Positions 26,278-36,691 of a stretch of DNA of 64,000 nt are shown here, one piece after another. Source of the stretch: Phytoseiulus persimilis (Eukaryota; Arthropoda; Arachnida; Mesostigmata; Phytoseiidae). Numbering within the stretch: position 1 is the first letter of the stretch; the number at the start of each line of letters is the position of its first letter. A program made the translations under genes and the position numbers. The notes beneath the pieces are model-generated. The model was not told the DNA's origin. It did not search any database and saw only the letters and a program-made list of their open reading frames with translations. The stretch spans positions 22,006,745 through 22,070,744 of the forward strand of contig CM075102.1 in NCBI GenBank assembly GCA_037576195.1. Direction: 5' to 3'.

Positions 26278-29200
26278 CGAAGGACAGTTTTTTCAGGAGA
26301 AGGATCCCTCAACTCAGCTTCCGCTCCCTCCATCTCGCTCAGGTGGAAAGGCGCTTCTTCCGAGAACATGATTCGATTGGAAGACTCGTTCTTAGATTCG
26401 ACCGTCTCAAGCCTGAATTCTGTGGAGCGTCGCCACAGCTTCGTTGGGTTCCAGTTCCCGAGACAGCTGTACCTTTAGCTGTGGAGATGGAGATCTGCAA
26501 GCAGGATTCTGTGCGCCGGGCGCACTGAAAGACCAATCTCTCGACATCGATGTCGAATCGACGTCTCGGCATTGTCGGACACGCTTCGCCTCACAGCGTT
26601 GGTAAGGGTCGACGAGCTTCTTCGGGTTGTGGTCTATCCACCATCGAGCCAGTTTATTCGATTCGTTTCATGAGTCGGATCAAACAGGGTATCAAAAGCG
26701 AGCCACTCTGACCAAGCTGTCGACGTGGTGCTCGTAGGGCATTGGCGAATAATGACATGACACATTCCAGAAGAACGCGTTTCCACGAAAAACACTCGGC
26801 GCTCGGTGCTAAACCGCATGATAGAAAAAATGATTTCGAATGAGCTCAATTCGCGCGGAAGACCGGCTATTGGGGTTCACCGCAGACGAAATGGCGGGCG
26901 ATTCAAATGGCATCGTCGTGAACCGGCCCCTATATTTGATATCAACCCTCAAGCAACAAGCCACTGGCTCGAGAACGTCTTTCTGGGATCCACGAAGTTC
27001 TCTGATTCACTGCGAAGTGACCGCAAAGACTGGTGAGGAATGCTGTAGACATCACATCGCATTGCTGGCACAGGACGGATCGTCCGGGAGGTCAAAACAG
27101 CAGCCGACAGCGACACAGGAAAGCGATCGCTAATCATTATCCGCTAACATTTATCTGAGAATATAGCAGCGAAGACAGAAATGAACTAGCATCTCGAGGG
27201 GGAATCAAGTACATCCCTTTCGCAACTCAATTCTCCGACAAGCGAACGGCTGCCACGTGGCGACGAGGGCGTTAATAGTGTGCCCTAGGAGGGGCCGAAA
27301 TCAGGATCCACTCTTAATCCCATCCACTTCAATCCATCATGGTTGAGCAAACACCCCGTGCATCTCACCGGCCCCTCAGCCGAGCCCGGTTGATATGCTT
27401 CAGGAAGCGAGTGCGGTCGAGCGCAGTGCTGAAGCCGCACCCAATCGAAACCTCAGGTCCTATCACAATGAAACCTCGTTACAGCGGACCAGTTAGGGAC
27501 TGTGGATTTCCTCCGCCGTGACGAAGTCAAATTAGGACGAGGTTGAAAGAAAGTCTGTGAACTTCCATAATCAACCCAAGAAGCATATTTCCAGACAGCT
27601 TGCTCATTTCGTTCTCGATCGCAGCTGTTCCTCCTCCATCCTAGCGGTAAAAATATCTGCTTCATTTCGCGAGAGGATCGTGCGAGAAACCCCTAAGCTC
27701 TGGGGGAACAAATTTACCCTCCACCACCACTCCACTCATCGGCCACTTGCTTGTTGATGGAAAACAGTCTCTGCAACACACCCCACGACTCCGACGTGGA
27801 GGATCCCGGGGTTCATGCTGAGGTGGGCGACACCAGAATCCCTACATCGAGGAGCTGTTCGGAGCGTCGGACCGATCCAAGCGAAAAAATCCAAAAAACC
27901 CTCGTTGTGGCGAGATTCACGTTTTAGCGGCCGAGCGAAATTGTGAAATATGATCGTTGTGATGAAATCTCGTTCGAACGAAGTTTCACTGTCATGGGGC
28001 AGGGGACGCAATTTCCGCTGCTCGACCCGAGCCCAGTTTGGCCCAGCAACTCGACTGGTTTCAACTCTCGTAGAGTTGCGCTCATCTCATTCGACTAGAG
28101 TGGATCAGTTCTAGATTCCTCAGGAGAATCACATTTGGCTTAACAGAAGATGACGATGGCGAGCCTTGAAGTGGAGTCCTACGAGCCGACCGAAATCCCG
28201 GATTCATCCCCTGCCAGGTTGATGCCCATCAAGCCGTCATATGGGATAGCTGAGCACGAAACTCGCATGATGCATCCAAGTCCAGAATCAAAGATGGGTG
28301 ATTAGGTTTGTGAGCCACAAACTACTTCTTGGTGGTCTCCCGCGGGTGATGAATTCCCGGAGTTCACAGTTCGAGACGGTTAGAAAGAGAGCCTTGCAGA
28401 GAGGAGGTGCCAAAGATCACGTCATCAGCGCATAAGAGAGGGAACACTGGACCCGCATTCACAGAGTGGGTGAACCACCGCAGAGCATTGTTACTCTGCA
28501 GTTTGTTGACGCTGTCAATTGACAGAAACTGCACCTACGTGTCCTGCAGGGTTAGAGCGACGTGCCACGTCTTCTCACAGGTAAGACTATCTAGAAGGCC
28601 ACTCGACTGCGGAGCGCCATCTTCCGTTGTTCGAGACAGACTCTGGCCAGGAACGAGTTTCCTCCGGGTTCTTTTGACAGATTGAACTGTGCGGCACTCG
28701 CGTATCATGCTGGTGTCATCCGTCACTCTCGAGCAGCCCATGTTTCATATACAAGCCCACCCGAGCTCACGAGATGCTAGCAATTATAGTTTGAACGGTT
28801 GATTAATCATACGCTGTCAGAGCAAGTCTAGTTGGGGTAACGGCTTCGGTCTTCTCCGCTTTCGCTATTCTCGAAGTGCGGAACACTGTCGGAGAAACAA
28901 ACGTGTCGAACATCTCATTCTCAAAGAATCGCACTTCTCTGAATGATGAAATTTGTGTTCGAGACAGATCTTCTGCTGGACAGTGTTTCCCGCCAGTTCC
29001 GAATGGCGCATTCGAGACTACTGGGGTATGTTTCAGGGAGCAGGGCAGTTGATGCTCATTGTGAGACGAGTGCGGGGTCTCCTCCCGACAATCATGTGCG
29101 CCTTAGGAGTTCTAGGAGACGATTCCCGAAGTTCTTGCCGATCCCTCGGAGCAGTATTGCCGCTCGAGCTCTTGCGTCTGTTAGAAACTGCTCCGCATGA

Positions 29201-30540
29201 TCACCCAGCTCATCAGAATTATTTTCGAGGAGCTCTCCGTTTCATAACCGATCAGAACCGGGTGAGTCTGCAACGGTAGACACTGTAGCTACTATATTGC
29301 CCATCCAGAAAGAGTTCACCCGACAGCTCTCATGTACCGCTGATATTTTGCCTCAAATTTCCGTCTATTGGTGCGGGGATCCAGATTCTGGCAGTCCTTG
29401 TTCACGCCGGATGATGCAAACTCCAGCCTCTTGGGATGCACCATCGAAAATTGTTACGTGAACTCCATTCAATGTGCTAAAGCATGATTCGGATTCAGTG
29501 AGCGGAAGCGGATCTCACCTATGATATCTGCCAAAATTCCGCATAAATCGACAGAGGGGGAACTGTCATTCAATACTCAAAATGGCTCATCAACACCATT
29601 GAAGACGGAAAGCTACAGTCAGTCGAACGCCGTTTTTGAGAGTTATCATTCGAATGGTGGTTTTCATCCTGTGATACGATCATTTGCATTGACTATGATT
29701 ATCTTCTCAAAATATGAATGTTCCCGGAGTGAGTCAAATATCTCATGAACCGCCACGACAGTATCAGCATAATTTCGGCCTGACCAAGTCAGATGCAAAA
29801 AGTGATCGCTATGATTTCCGAAGAAAGGTGACCGATCACGGTAAACTTAATGACTGGAACGGATTCGCTTCGTTCCTGGGTAGAACAACCCAATTATGTC
29901 ATCTGACGCTCGAACTTCATTTAGCTCTCTCCATTCGAGGTGAGAAGTTTCATTCTGCGATCCGTAGGGCGTGGTCGGAGGATGGTCTCCTGTTCAGAGT
30001 CAGTCAAGATGCAGAGACTCTTCCGGGATGACCTGCATTGGACGTCCAGGCCGGCTCCCATTGAGCCTAGTTCCGAGGAACCACGATCATACTTTGAAGA
30101 GCGGTTGTTTCGCTTGGGAAAGGCATTCGGATCTCTCCAAGTTTTCTCTGAGGTAGCTGGACCGTTTCTACGGAGTCGAGCTCGTTATTTTAGAAAGCTC
30201 CCTGCTAAGTTTCACGGATGCGGAATAATCAGCGATCGAATACAGTGACTGGACTTCCGCTTTTCATTCCTCGCTCGTCGAATGTCGTCGGTCGCATTGG
30301 GTATCGGAAACCGACGTTCCAGAACGTCAAGTCACGAGTCGGAAGTGTTTTCCCAGACCTCGGAGCGGCGTAACACTGGCGGTGTTGAGGGAGTCTTCTC
30401 CATTGCATAGATAATATTCGCCGATCTCCTGGACCTTTTCATCGGAACGAACTGAACAATGTGTGAGCACGAGAGCTCGCGGCCTGTTTGGATGCTCACT
30501 AGGATGATCTGGTTCGTATTGTCGGACGCCCTGACGGCAC

Positions 30541-30640
30541 GGTCGAGCGGCTAGCGCGGTCTTCCCCACTCGTGCAGGTTCGAGAAGCCACATTGACGCT
30601 GTATGTGTCGTGCGGGAGAACGCTGGTTCGAGGCAGCTAA
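30541..30640 (+). repeat. Possible tRNA-derived SINE fragment
   Basis: A box-A-like string (GGTCGAGCGGCTAGCGCGG, 30,541-30,559) is followed by box-B-like GGTTCGAG (30,577-30,584), at close to tRNA spacing. Next comes GAAGCCACATTGACGCTGT, shared with 8,565-8,583 apart from one base. No cloverleaf folds convincingly. A degenerate tRNA-headed SINE is the best guess. Confidence 0.3.
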
Positions 30641-30975
30641 TCGATGAGTGGTTCTCTCCTATTCTCCTCAAACAATGTTGTAGTAAATCCCTCTGGTCAT
30701 ATATGACGCATGTCCGATCATTGACCATGTGGCGACCCGTGTCTCTGGCGAGAGGTCGGATGTAGCCGCCGAGAACCGAATCTTCGATCAACTTACCAGC
30801 GACGCTCGCGGCGCGATGAAAGTTGCAGTGCAAGTATTCGCCGCTGCTGCCAGCGATTCCGAACAGGAATGTGGTTCATGAGTCACGATACACGTGATTT
30901 GTCAGTTGATAATATCTCCATCTTCTATTGGTTCTTGCAGAGCTCCGACTATGAACGGCTTCTCTAACGAGAACG

Positions 30976-33131
30976 ATGGCCGCATCACAGCGTAAGTTGC
31001 CAACTTTTCCACGTCGTCGTCACGTGCGTCCTCCCCTTCATACGAATCACAAACGCCTTGCTTTCCAGAATCCCTTCTGTCGCAGTCAAACGACTGTGTT
31101 GCCTGGGAGCTGGCTACGTCGGAGGACCAACGTGTTCCGTGATCGCGCTCAAATGTCCGCATATCACCGTAACCGTCGCTGATCCCAACGAAGAGCGGAT
31201 AGCACAATGGAATTCAGATAAATTACCGATTTACGAACCGGATCTAGATGGAATCGTCTCGGAGTGTCGAGGACGGAACCTATTTTTCACAACTGATCTC
31301 GCAAAATCTATCCAAGAAGCTGATCTCATATTTATCTCGGTGAACACGCCAACGAAAACTTACGGGTTTGGAAAGGTAAGGGATCGAGACGGTATCGTGC
31401 TCCTGCAAGAACTTCCCCTCTTGCACGAGTCAAATCAAAAGTCTCTGCGAGCTGATCAAACTGCATTGCCAGGCGATTGCTTGAGCGAAAAGCTTCGACT
31501 CGAATCGAACGCACGTGTGCTTTCCAGGGCCGGGCCGCAGATCTACGCTTCGTCGAGAGTGCTGCACGATCAATAGCAGAGCACGCGCGCTCGTACAAAA
31601 TTGTGGTCGAAAAATCGACAGTACCAGTTTCAGCCGCTGAAAGTATTTCTAAGATCCTGAGAGCCAACATAAAGCATGGTGAGACCCAATCCGACTGTCG
31701 AGAGGATAACCGGCCATTTATGTCGTGGATCGGCCTGGTTATTCAGAACATGATTCCGGAAAAACGGTTCCGCGCATAACGATTCGAACTATTCCAGAAG
31801 CGAAGTTCCAAGTCCTCTCGAACCCCGAATTCCTTGCTGAGGGAACCGCTGTGTCAGATCTATTCCGTCCAGATCGAATCCTCATCGGCGGAGAGCAGAG
31901 CCCGGAAGGCCTCTCGGCTATCGAGAGCCTCTGCAATGTTTACTCGAACTGGGTGCCTAAGGAAAAAATTATCACCATGAACACGTGGTCATCGGAGCTG
32001 TCGAAGCTCGCGGCCAATGCGTTCCTCGCTCAGAGGTAAGACATATTCTCTCATCGGGAGTCAGAATCAAGGCAGTATGCGACGTAAACGTATGGGTCTC
32101 AGTCCTGGTGATAACTTTCCATTCTTCACCAGAATAAGTTCGATCAATGCCATGAGTGCTATTTGCGAGGCCACCGGAGCCGACGTCCAAGAGGTTGCTC
32201 ACGCCATCGGGTCGGACTCGCGGATCGGCTCAAAGTTCCTCCAGGCCTCGGTTGGTTTCGGGGGGAGCTGCTTTCAGAAAGACGTTTTGAATCTCGTCTA
32301 TATCAGCGAGTCACTCAATCTGCCAGAAGTTGCCAACTATTGGTATCAGGTTCGTAACTTTTTCCCCATGGCCTAGCTGACGATGGGAGAATGAGCTCTG
32401 GGAACGATCTCGCTCAGTGAGGTCGAAATGTTCCATGCACTAGCTCATGCCGAAGCGATCCGCAGGTGATAGAGATAAATGACTTCCAAAGAACGCGTTT
32501 CGCGAGGAGAATAACGCAAAGTATGTTCAATACGGTCGCTGGAAAGAGAATCGCGATCTTCGGGTTCTCCTTCAAGAAGAACACTGCCGACACTCGTGAA
32601 AGTGCCGCCATCCATATCTGCAAACAACTGATCGAAGAGGGAGCGCAGCTGAAAATTTTCGATCCGAAAGTCAAGAAGGAACAAATATTCCTCGATCTAA
32701 GCGACGACTTCTCGGGACCTAGTTGTAGAGAATGTGAGTGTGATAAACTCCCCACGTAGGAATCTTTTCCAGCGATGGACCTAATATCGATGGCGGGTTA
32801 CGGAAATGCTATACCCTGAATGACGTATGAGTTTCCTTCGTCTAAACGATTTTGTTTCCTTTCTGCAGCCGTGCTTCGGCAGGTTGAGGTCCATTCGTGC
32901 CCCTACGATGCTGCGAAGCAAACACACGCCATTGCGCTCTGTACAGAATGGGACGTCTTCCGAGACCTGGACTACGAGAAAATCTACGCCGAAATGCTGA
33001 AGCCGCCATTCATTTTCGATGGCCGACGGATTCTCGACGACAACAAATTGCGTAAAATCGGATTCCAAGTTGAGGTTATCGGTCAAAGATCAACTGGACA
33101 TTCCCAACAATCAATCAACGGACATGGATGA
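30976..33131 (+). CDS. Ugdh: UDP-glucose 6-dehydrogenase
   Basis: This cytosolic enzyme oxidises UDP-glucose to UDP-glucuronate with two NAD+, supplying glycosaminoglycan and glucuronide synthesis. Seven exons join in phase: 30,976-30,991, 31,086-31,375, 31,528-31,678, 31,798-32,035, 32,133-32,349, 32,466-32,733 and 32,869-33,131. They give 480 residues against 494 in human. Visible marks are the dinucleotide loop [10 protein letters not shown] near residue 14, [22 protein letters not shown], the lysine block [19 protein letters not shown] and the catalytic cysteine, Cys278, in [20 protein letters not shown] lies near the end. Exon 1 codes for only five full residues; its ATG (context GAACGATGG) was chosen because the first base of the next codon completes correctly across intron 1. 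Donors GTAAGT, GTAAGG, GTGAGA, GTAAGA, GTTCGT and GTGAGT were used. It is convergent with the next gene. Confidence 0.96.
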
Positions 33132-33697
33132 ACGTCTGGCAGAACTTTTTGTACAAAATAAATACATAGGACAAAACTCTGCGGTTCCTCGTCGAGTGAT
33201 GATCGTTACGAATTTCCACTCTAAGACTGGTTATTTCTCTTCTCATGGCTCGATTCTCGGAGCAACACGGGATCTCGGCGACGTTTGGTATCACGGTGTT
33301 GAATGACCGAGTTCTCCAAATGATTGCTTGCAAGCCGAACTGGGTGGAACGAAATAGAACAGCTTTTCGGTTCAGCGATTCCGCACAGACAGTTTTATTC
33401 AATAATCGGTAAGACTTCATCTAGCTAAAGGATAACAAAGGCTGCACAATGCGAAGATTAATCAATACTTTGTCCTCTGGGAGTGAATCCGATCGCATCG
33501 GATTAAAATTCAATATCTGCTCATCAAATCCAGTCATTCTGGAGGGTCAAATGTTTTCCAATTATGATACTTCACGTTGTTTCCAAAGTTGAAAGTGATC
33601 AGAAATGTTAATATTCACGGATGGTTTTTCCCGTGATCCACTCGGGGCCCCGTGAGACCATTCGTCGGTGCGCACATAACAAACTGGGACCAGGTGA
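33132..33697. other. Convergent 3' intergenic region
   Basis: This 566-bp gap lies between the stop of UGDH and the stop of the minus-strand orphan gene. It holds AATAAA for UGDH (33,157-33,162), TTTATT (33,394-33,399, that is AATAAA for the minus gene) and a small perfect hairpin at 33,486-33,504. No gene is seen in it. Confidence 0.6.
33157..33162 (+). terminator. Poly(A) signal for UGDH
   Basis: A canonical AATAAA lies 26 bp after the UGDH stop codon. Such a short 3' UTR would suit a compact arthropod gene. A later site could also be used. Confidence 0.6.
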
Positions 33698-34480
33698 TCA
33701 TTCCGGGCCACTGGATTCATCGTCGTCGCTCTCCCGTGCTTCTAGGTTTTGTCGAGGGTTGCCGATCAGGTCAGTCGGGCTGTTCCTCCGCCCCCTCTTA
33801 CGCGTTAGGATGCGCTCGTTTGGGTCCTCCGACGCACTGGCCTCGTCGTCCGTATCAGGGCTCACCTTCGAAGTGGAGGGCTTGTTCTCTGGGGAGCACT
33901 CGTCGACAGCCTCAGCAAGGCTCGCACCTTGGCCTCCGGTTCGAGCAGCGCCCACGCCTGCGCCTTCAGCAACGCTGTCATCGAGTTCATCCTCCATTGG
34001 GGCGGTCGGTCCGAAATGAGGTTCATCCTCGAACACCCTGTCGTCCTCGTTTTCGCGCACTGGTGGCGGAAACACTTCCTCGATCGGTACCATGGGGTCT
34101 ATAGGTTCCTGGTCAAGTAGTCGTGGGTCATCGTTGGAGCCCATATTGAGGCTGGATAAAGGGCTATCTCTGAGCACCGAGAGAATCAGCGGGCTGGTTT
34201 TTATGAGCTTCACGTGCACAGAAGGCTCCTGAAAGGATCCATCCGAGCCTTACGTCTTGCTGAATCAAGAACGCCCCGATGCCTGTAGCATAAGATGGAA
34301 GTTTCGGCATGGCGAAACATCTCCTGATAGCTTGATTGTAGTGGAGAATATCACACTAACCTCATGTCCCTTGCCCATGTCGATTCCGGCTGGAGCCCTG
34401 CGAACGAAAACGAAACTGTGCTGAGCTAGTGTTCTGCGATGCTCATGCAAAGTTTCGCCGACATTTATCACGAAAAGAAA
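33698..34480 (-). CDS. Unidentified acidic, Ser/Pro-rich protein (3' exons)
   Basis: I do not recognise this gene. The last exon, 33,698-34,228, joins in phase 0 to an exon ending at 34,361, through a GTTAGT donor and a TTTCAG acceptor. The upstream exon carries RRTLAQHSFVFVRRAPAGI and ends in GHE; its 5' edge (about 34,480) is not settled. The last exon starts EPSVHVKLIKTSPLI and then becomes low complexity: Asp/Glu/Pro-rich, with a basic RKRGRR patch and an acidic ESDDDESSGPE end. That suggests a nuclear protein with a disordered tail, which is inference. A further 5' exon may contain MNNLWRVAKLLPIGGALWYL near 34,590-34,650, but no clean splice links it. It is convergent with UGDH; AATAAA on this strand is at 33,394-33,399. 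Confidence 0.55.
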
Positions 34481-35176
34481 AGTCTGCTTTGATCACGCTG
34501 ATGAGAATCGCTCTGGAGAGGCACTTGCCGAAGAACCTCGTTCTGCTTGAAATCAAAATCAAGAACTCTCTGCCTCCGAATCGGGTCTTTAAGGTACCAG
34601 AGGGCGCCGCCGATAGGCAGGAGTTTCGCGACTCTCCACAAGTTGTTCATCTTTGACTCCACTTGGGACTTGAAGGACTGGCCCAAATCGCGAGTTAGTA
34701 CAGCGAATCTCGGCACTAAGATTCGAAGTAGTTGTGAGCGAGGCTTTCGATGGAGTTCCAAGCTGTCGGCTCGGGTCACAGTCGGTCACCGAGTATACTC
34801 AGCAGCGGGAGGAACAGGATGCGGGATTTCTAGAAAGCCACGAAGTGCACGTTCGCTCCTGAACGTGCGTCGAAGTTCGACGCATGCACCCACACCTGAG
34901 TCAGAAGATCTCATCACAAAAGCTCTTGCTCGTTCCGAGAGAAACTCTCACGTGTGATTCGAGCTCGAAATGATCTGATCAAACACTCGATCGTTCTGAG
35001 GAACGTTCTTTCTCACATTCAAACGCGGTACAAAACCAGCTCACTGACTCGCAGCCGAGACTGAAACACGGTAATTGTTTGGCAACTCCTCCTACACGGT
35101 CCAGGCGCTTCCATTTATTATCACAGATAATTCCAGCTTTGATATCACAGCGTGTATCAGATAACTGATTTTTTTT
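34481..35176. other. Possible 5' exon and 3' UTR region
   Basis: This 696-bp stretch lies between two minus-strand genes. A minus-strand open frame (34,468-34,779) could hold the start of the orphan gene. The 3' UTR and poly(A) signal of the SNAPC5-like gene occupy 35,114-35,176. No other feature is supported. Confidence 0.35.
35114..35119 (-). terminator. Poly(A) signal for SNAPC5-like gene
   Basis: TTTATT on the plus strand is AATAAA on the minus strand. It lies about 58 bp after the SNAPC5-like stop codon. Confidence 0.6.
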
Positions 35177-36029
35177 TTATAGAGTGCCATCGTCCTCCGG
35201 GTCTGCGTTGCGGAGATCCAAGAACTCCGCGTCCAGATTGAAGGCACTGGAAGACGCCTCTTCGAATTCCGTTTCCTCATAAATCTCGGCCTCATCCAAT
35301 TCGGCTTCTTCAAGTTCCACTGATTCTCCACCGAAATCGTCGAAAGCATCGTCCCCGAGCTGCGACAAGGGATCTCGTTGGCGGTAACGACTGATCATTT
35401 CAAGGGCTTCATTTATTGAGACCTCGATGGGCATGTTGCTCTTCCCCGGCTGAAAATGAAAAGATCGATTCATACCGAGCTGAACTTCATCGGACATCCA
35501 GACTCTACACCAGTGATTCTCAACCTGATCGACTTTCTCTCGCGACGCACAGCGTTACACCAGGGTCTGTGAGGAATGTCGATGGAATGCGCGGCAAAAC
35601 TGAACGGGGGTTTACGGAAAACGAGGTTGAGGATCACTGGTTTAGACTTTCGATGAGTCTCCCACGTTACAACTTGCGGAGCTCTAGATCAGTGAAATAT
35701 GAGGAAAATCGGGCCCCAACCTGTACCGAGGTCCCGCCACCTCCGAAGTCTGTTCCATTCGAGCTTGTGCTGGGAAGAACGTTGGTTCCAGTCGCATCAA
35801 CGTTAGGCAGTCGCGAACGTGGGTCTCCACTCAGGCTTTGATTCAGCTCTCCCATATTGCTGAGATCAGCTGCATTGGCTTGATTGTTCTTCATTCTTGC
35901 TCGGAGGGATGCGCGAATGGCCAACTCTTCGATTTTCAGCTTATTCAGCTGGTCTTTGAGATTCAGCATGATCTCCTCTACTACCGTTTGTTCCGCTTCG
36001 AGGTACTTTAGCGCACCGAACGTATTCAT
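35177..36029 (-). CDS. Snapc5: snRNA-activating protein complex subunit 5-like
   Basis: Two exons, 35,721-36,029 and 35,177-35,449, join in phase 0 (CAG|GTTGGG donor, TTTTCAG acceptor) to give 193 residues. Residues about 6-41 read LKYLEAEQTVVEEIMLNLKD, then QLNKLKIEELAIRASL. This closely follows the helical N-terminus of vertebrate SNAPC5 (DQLNRLKVEELAL). SNAPC5 helps hold together the SNAPc complex, which binds the proximal sequence element of snRNA genes for Pol II and Pol III. The second exon is strongly acidic (ELEEAELDEAEIYEETEFEE), and vertebrate SNAPC5 also ends in an acidic tail. The protein is about twice the vertebrate length (98 residues), with an added Gly/Ser-rich linker. The start was set at the ATG at 36,029; a TTG-opened frame 30 bp upstream was ignored. 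The second exon is less certain than the first. Confidence 0.7.
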
Positions 36030-36691
36030 CTCAAGCCGATTTGTTTTGTAAGAGTTCAAGAGATGGGAGCGAAAAATGAACCTCGAAACCGGGTCCGACC
36101 CAGAAGCACAACAGCGTCACGAAAATCCTTGACGCCTGCGATATTGACAGCTTGGTCGATGCGATGGGAACCCGACAATTGAGCCCAGGTCTTTTGGACT
36201 GAGGGTCCCAAGCAATTTGTAACTGACAAAACCTCAGCTCTGATAAGCGCAGCTCAACATCGAACGATATGTTTCGTAACCCTCTCATGGTATCCCTTTC
36301 CCTCGCTATCGGATGAGGCTTCGGCGCGCGGCAAAATTCGAAATGTACCTCCGGGGAAAACTGCTCCGCTCCGGGGTTGTTCCACCGGAGCTTCGGGCTC
36401 CACAACCACTAGTATATGCTCCCCATACCGACAAAATGGGGTCGTACGAGGCGAGGAACTTCCGATACACTTTCAATCAGGTTTCTATTGTTTTATTGTT
36501 TCCTTACGCCATTCTTCACAAACCACGCTCAAGCAAAACGTTAAAAGTTCAGTCTCTTGGCTCATAGCTACACTGAGACCAGCATTATGACCATCTCGAA
36601 GTTCCATCGTTTGACACAGAAAGTGTTCTAGACAACTTCGGCGTTTTCCGGAGGGGTGAAAACAGTCTTGCATGGAATCCTTAACCGAACG
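36030..36691. other. Intergenic; 3' flank of oxidoreductase copy A
   Basis: 662 bp with no recognised gene. It includes TTTATT at 36,492-36,497 (AATAAA on the minus strand), about 195 bp past the stop of copy A, and presumably the promoter of the SNAPC5-like gene. Confidence 0.55.
36492..36497 (-). terminator. Poly(A) signal, oxidoreductase copy A
   Basis: AATAAA on the minus strand, about 195 bp beyond the stop codon. Another AATAAA lies inside the last exon (36,704-36,709), too early to be useful unless cleavage falls just past the stop. Confidence 0.45.

Larger units (their letters stand above)
18561..30975. other. Gene-poor region, no host gene recognised
   Basis: No frame here resembles a known protein. 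A short minus-strand stretch near 28,400-28,470 reads LLCADDVIFGTSS, which recalls the YADD box of reverse transcriptases, but its surroundings do not support the call. The only clear structures are the 16-bp tandem repeat at 26,214 and the SINE-like stretch near 30,541. Confidence 0.45.

Noticed and set aside
28395-28520. Minus-strand LLCADDVIFGTSS resembling the reverse transcriptase YADD box
   Set aside because: The frame is short and stops soon after. No other reverse transcriptase block (such as the fingers or the LPQG-type motif) is visible on either side.
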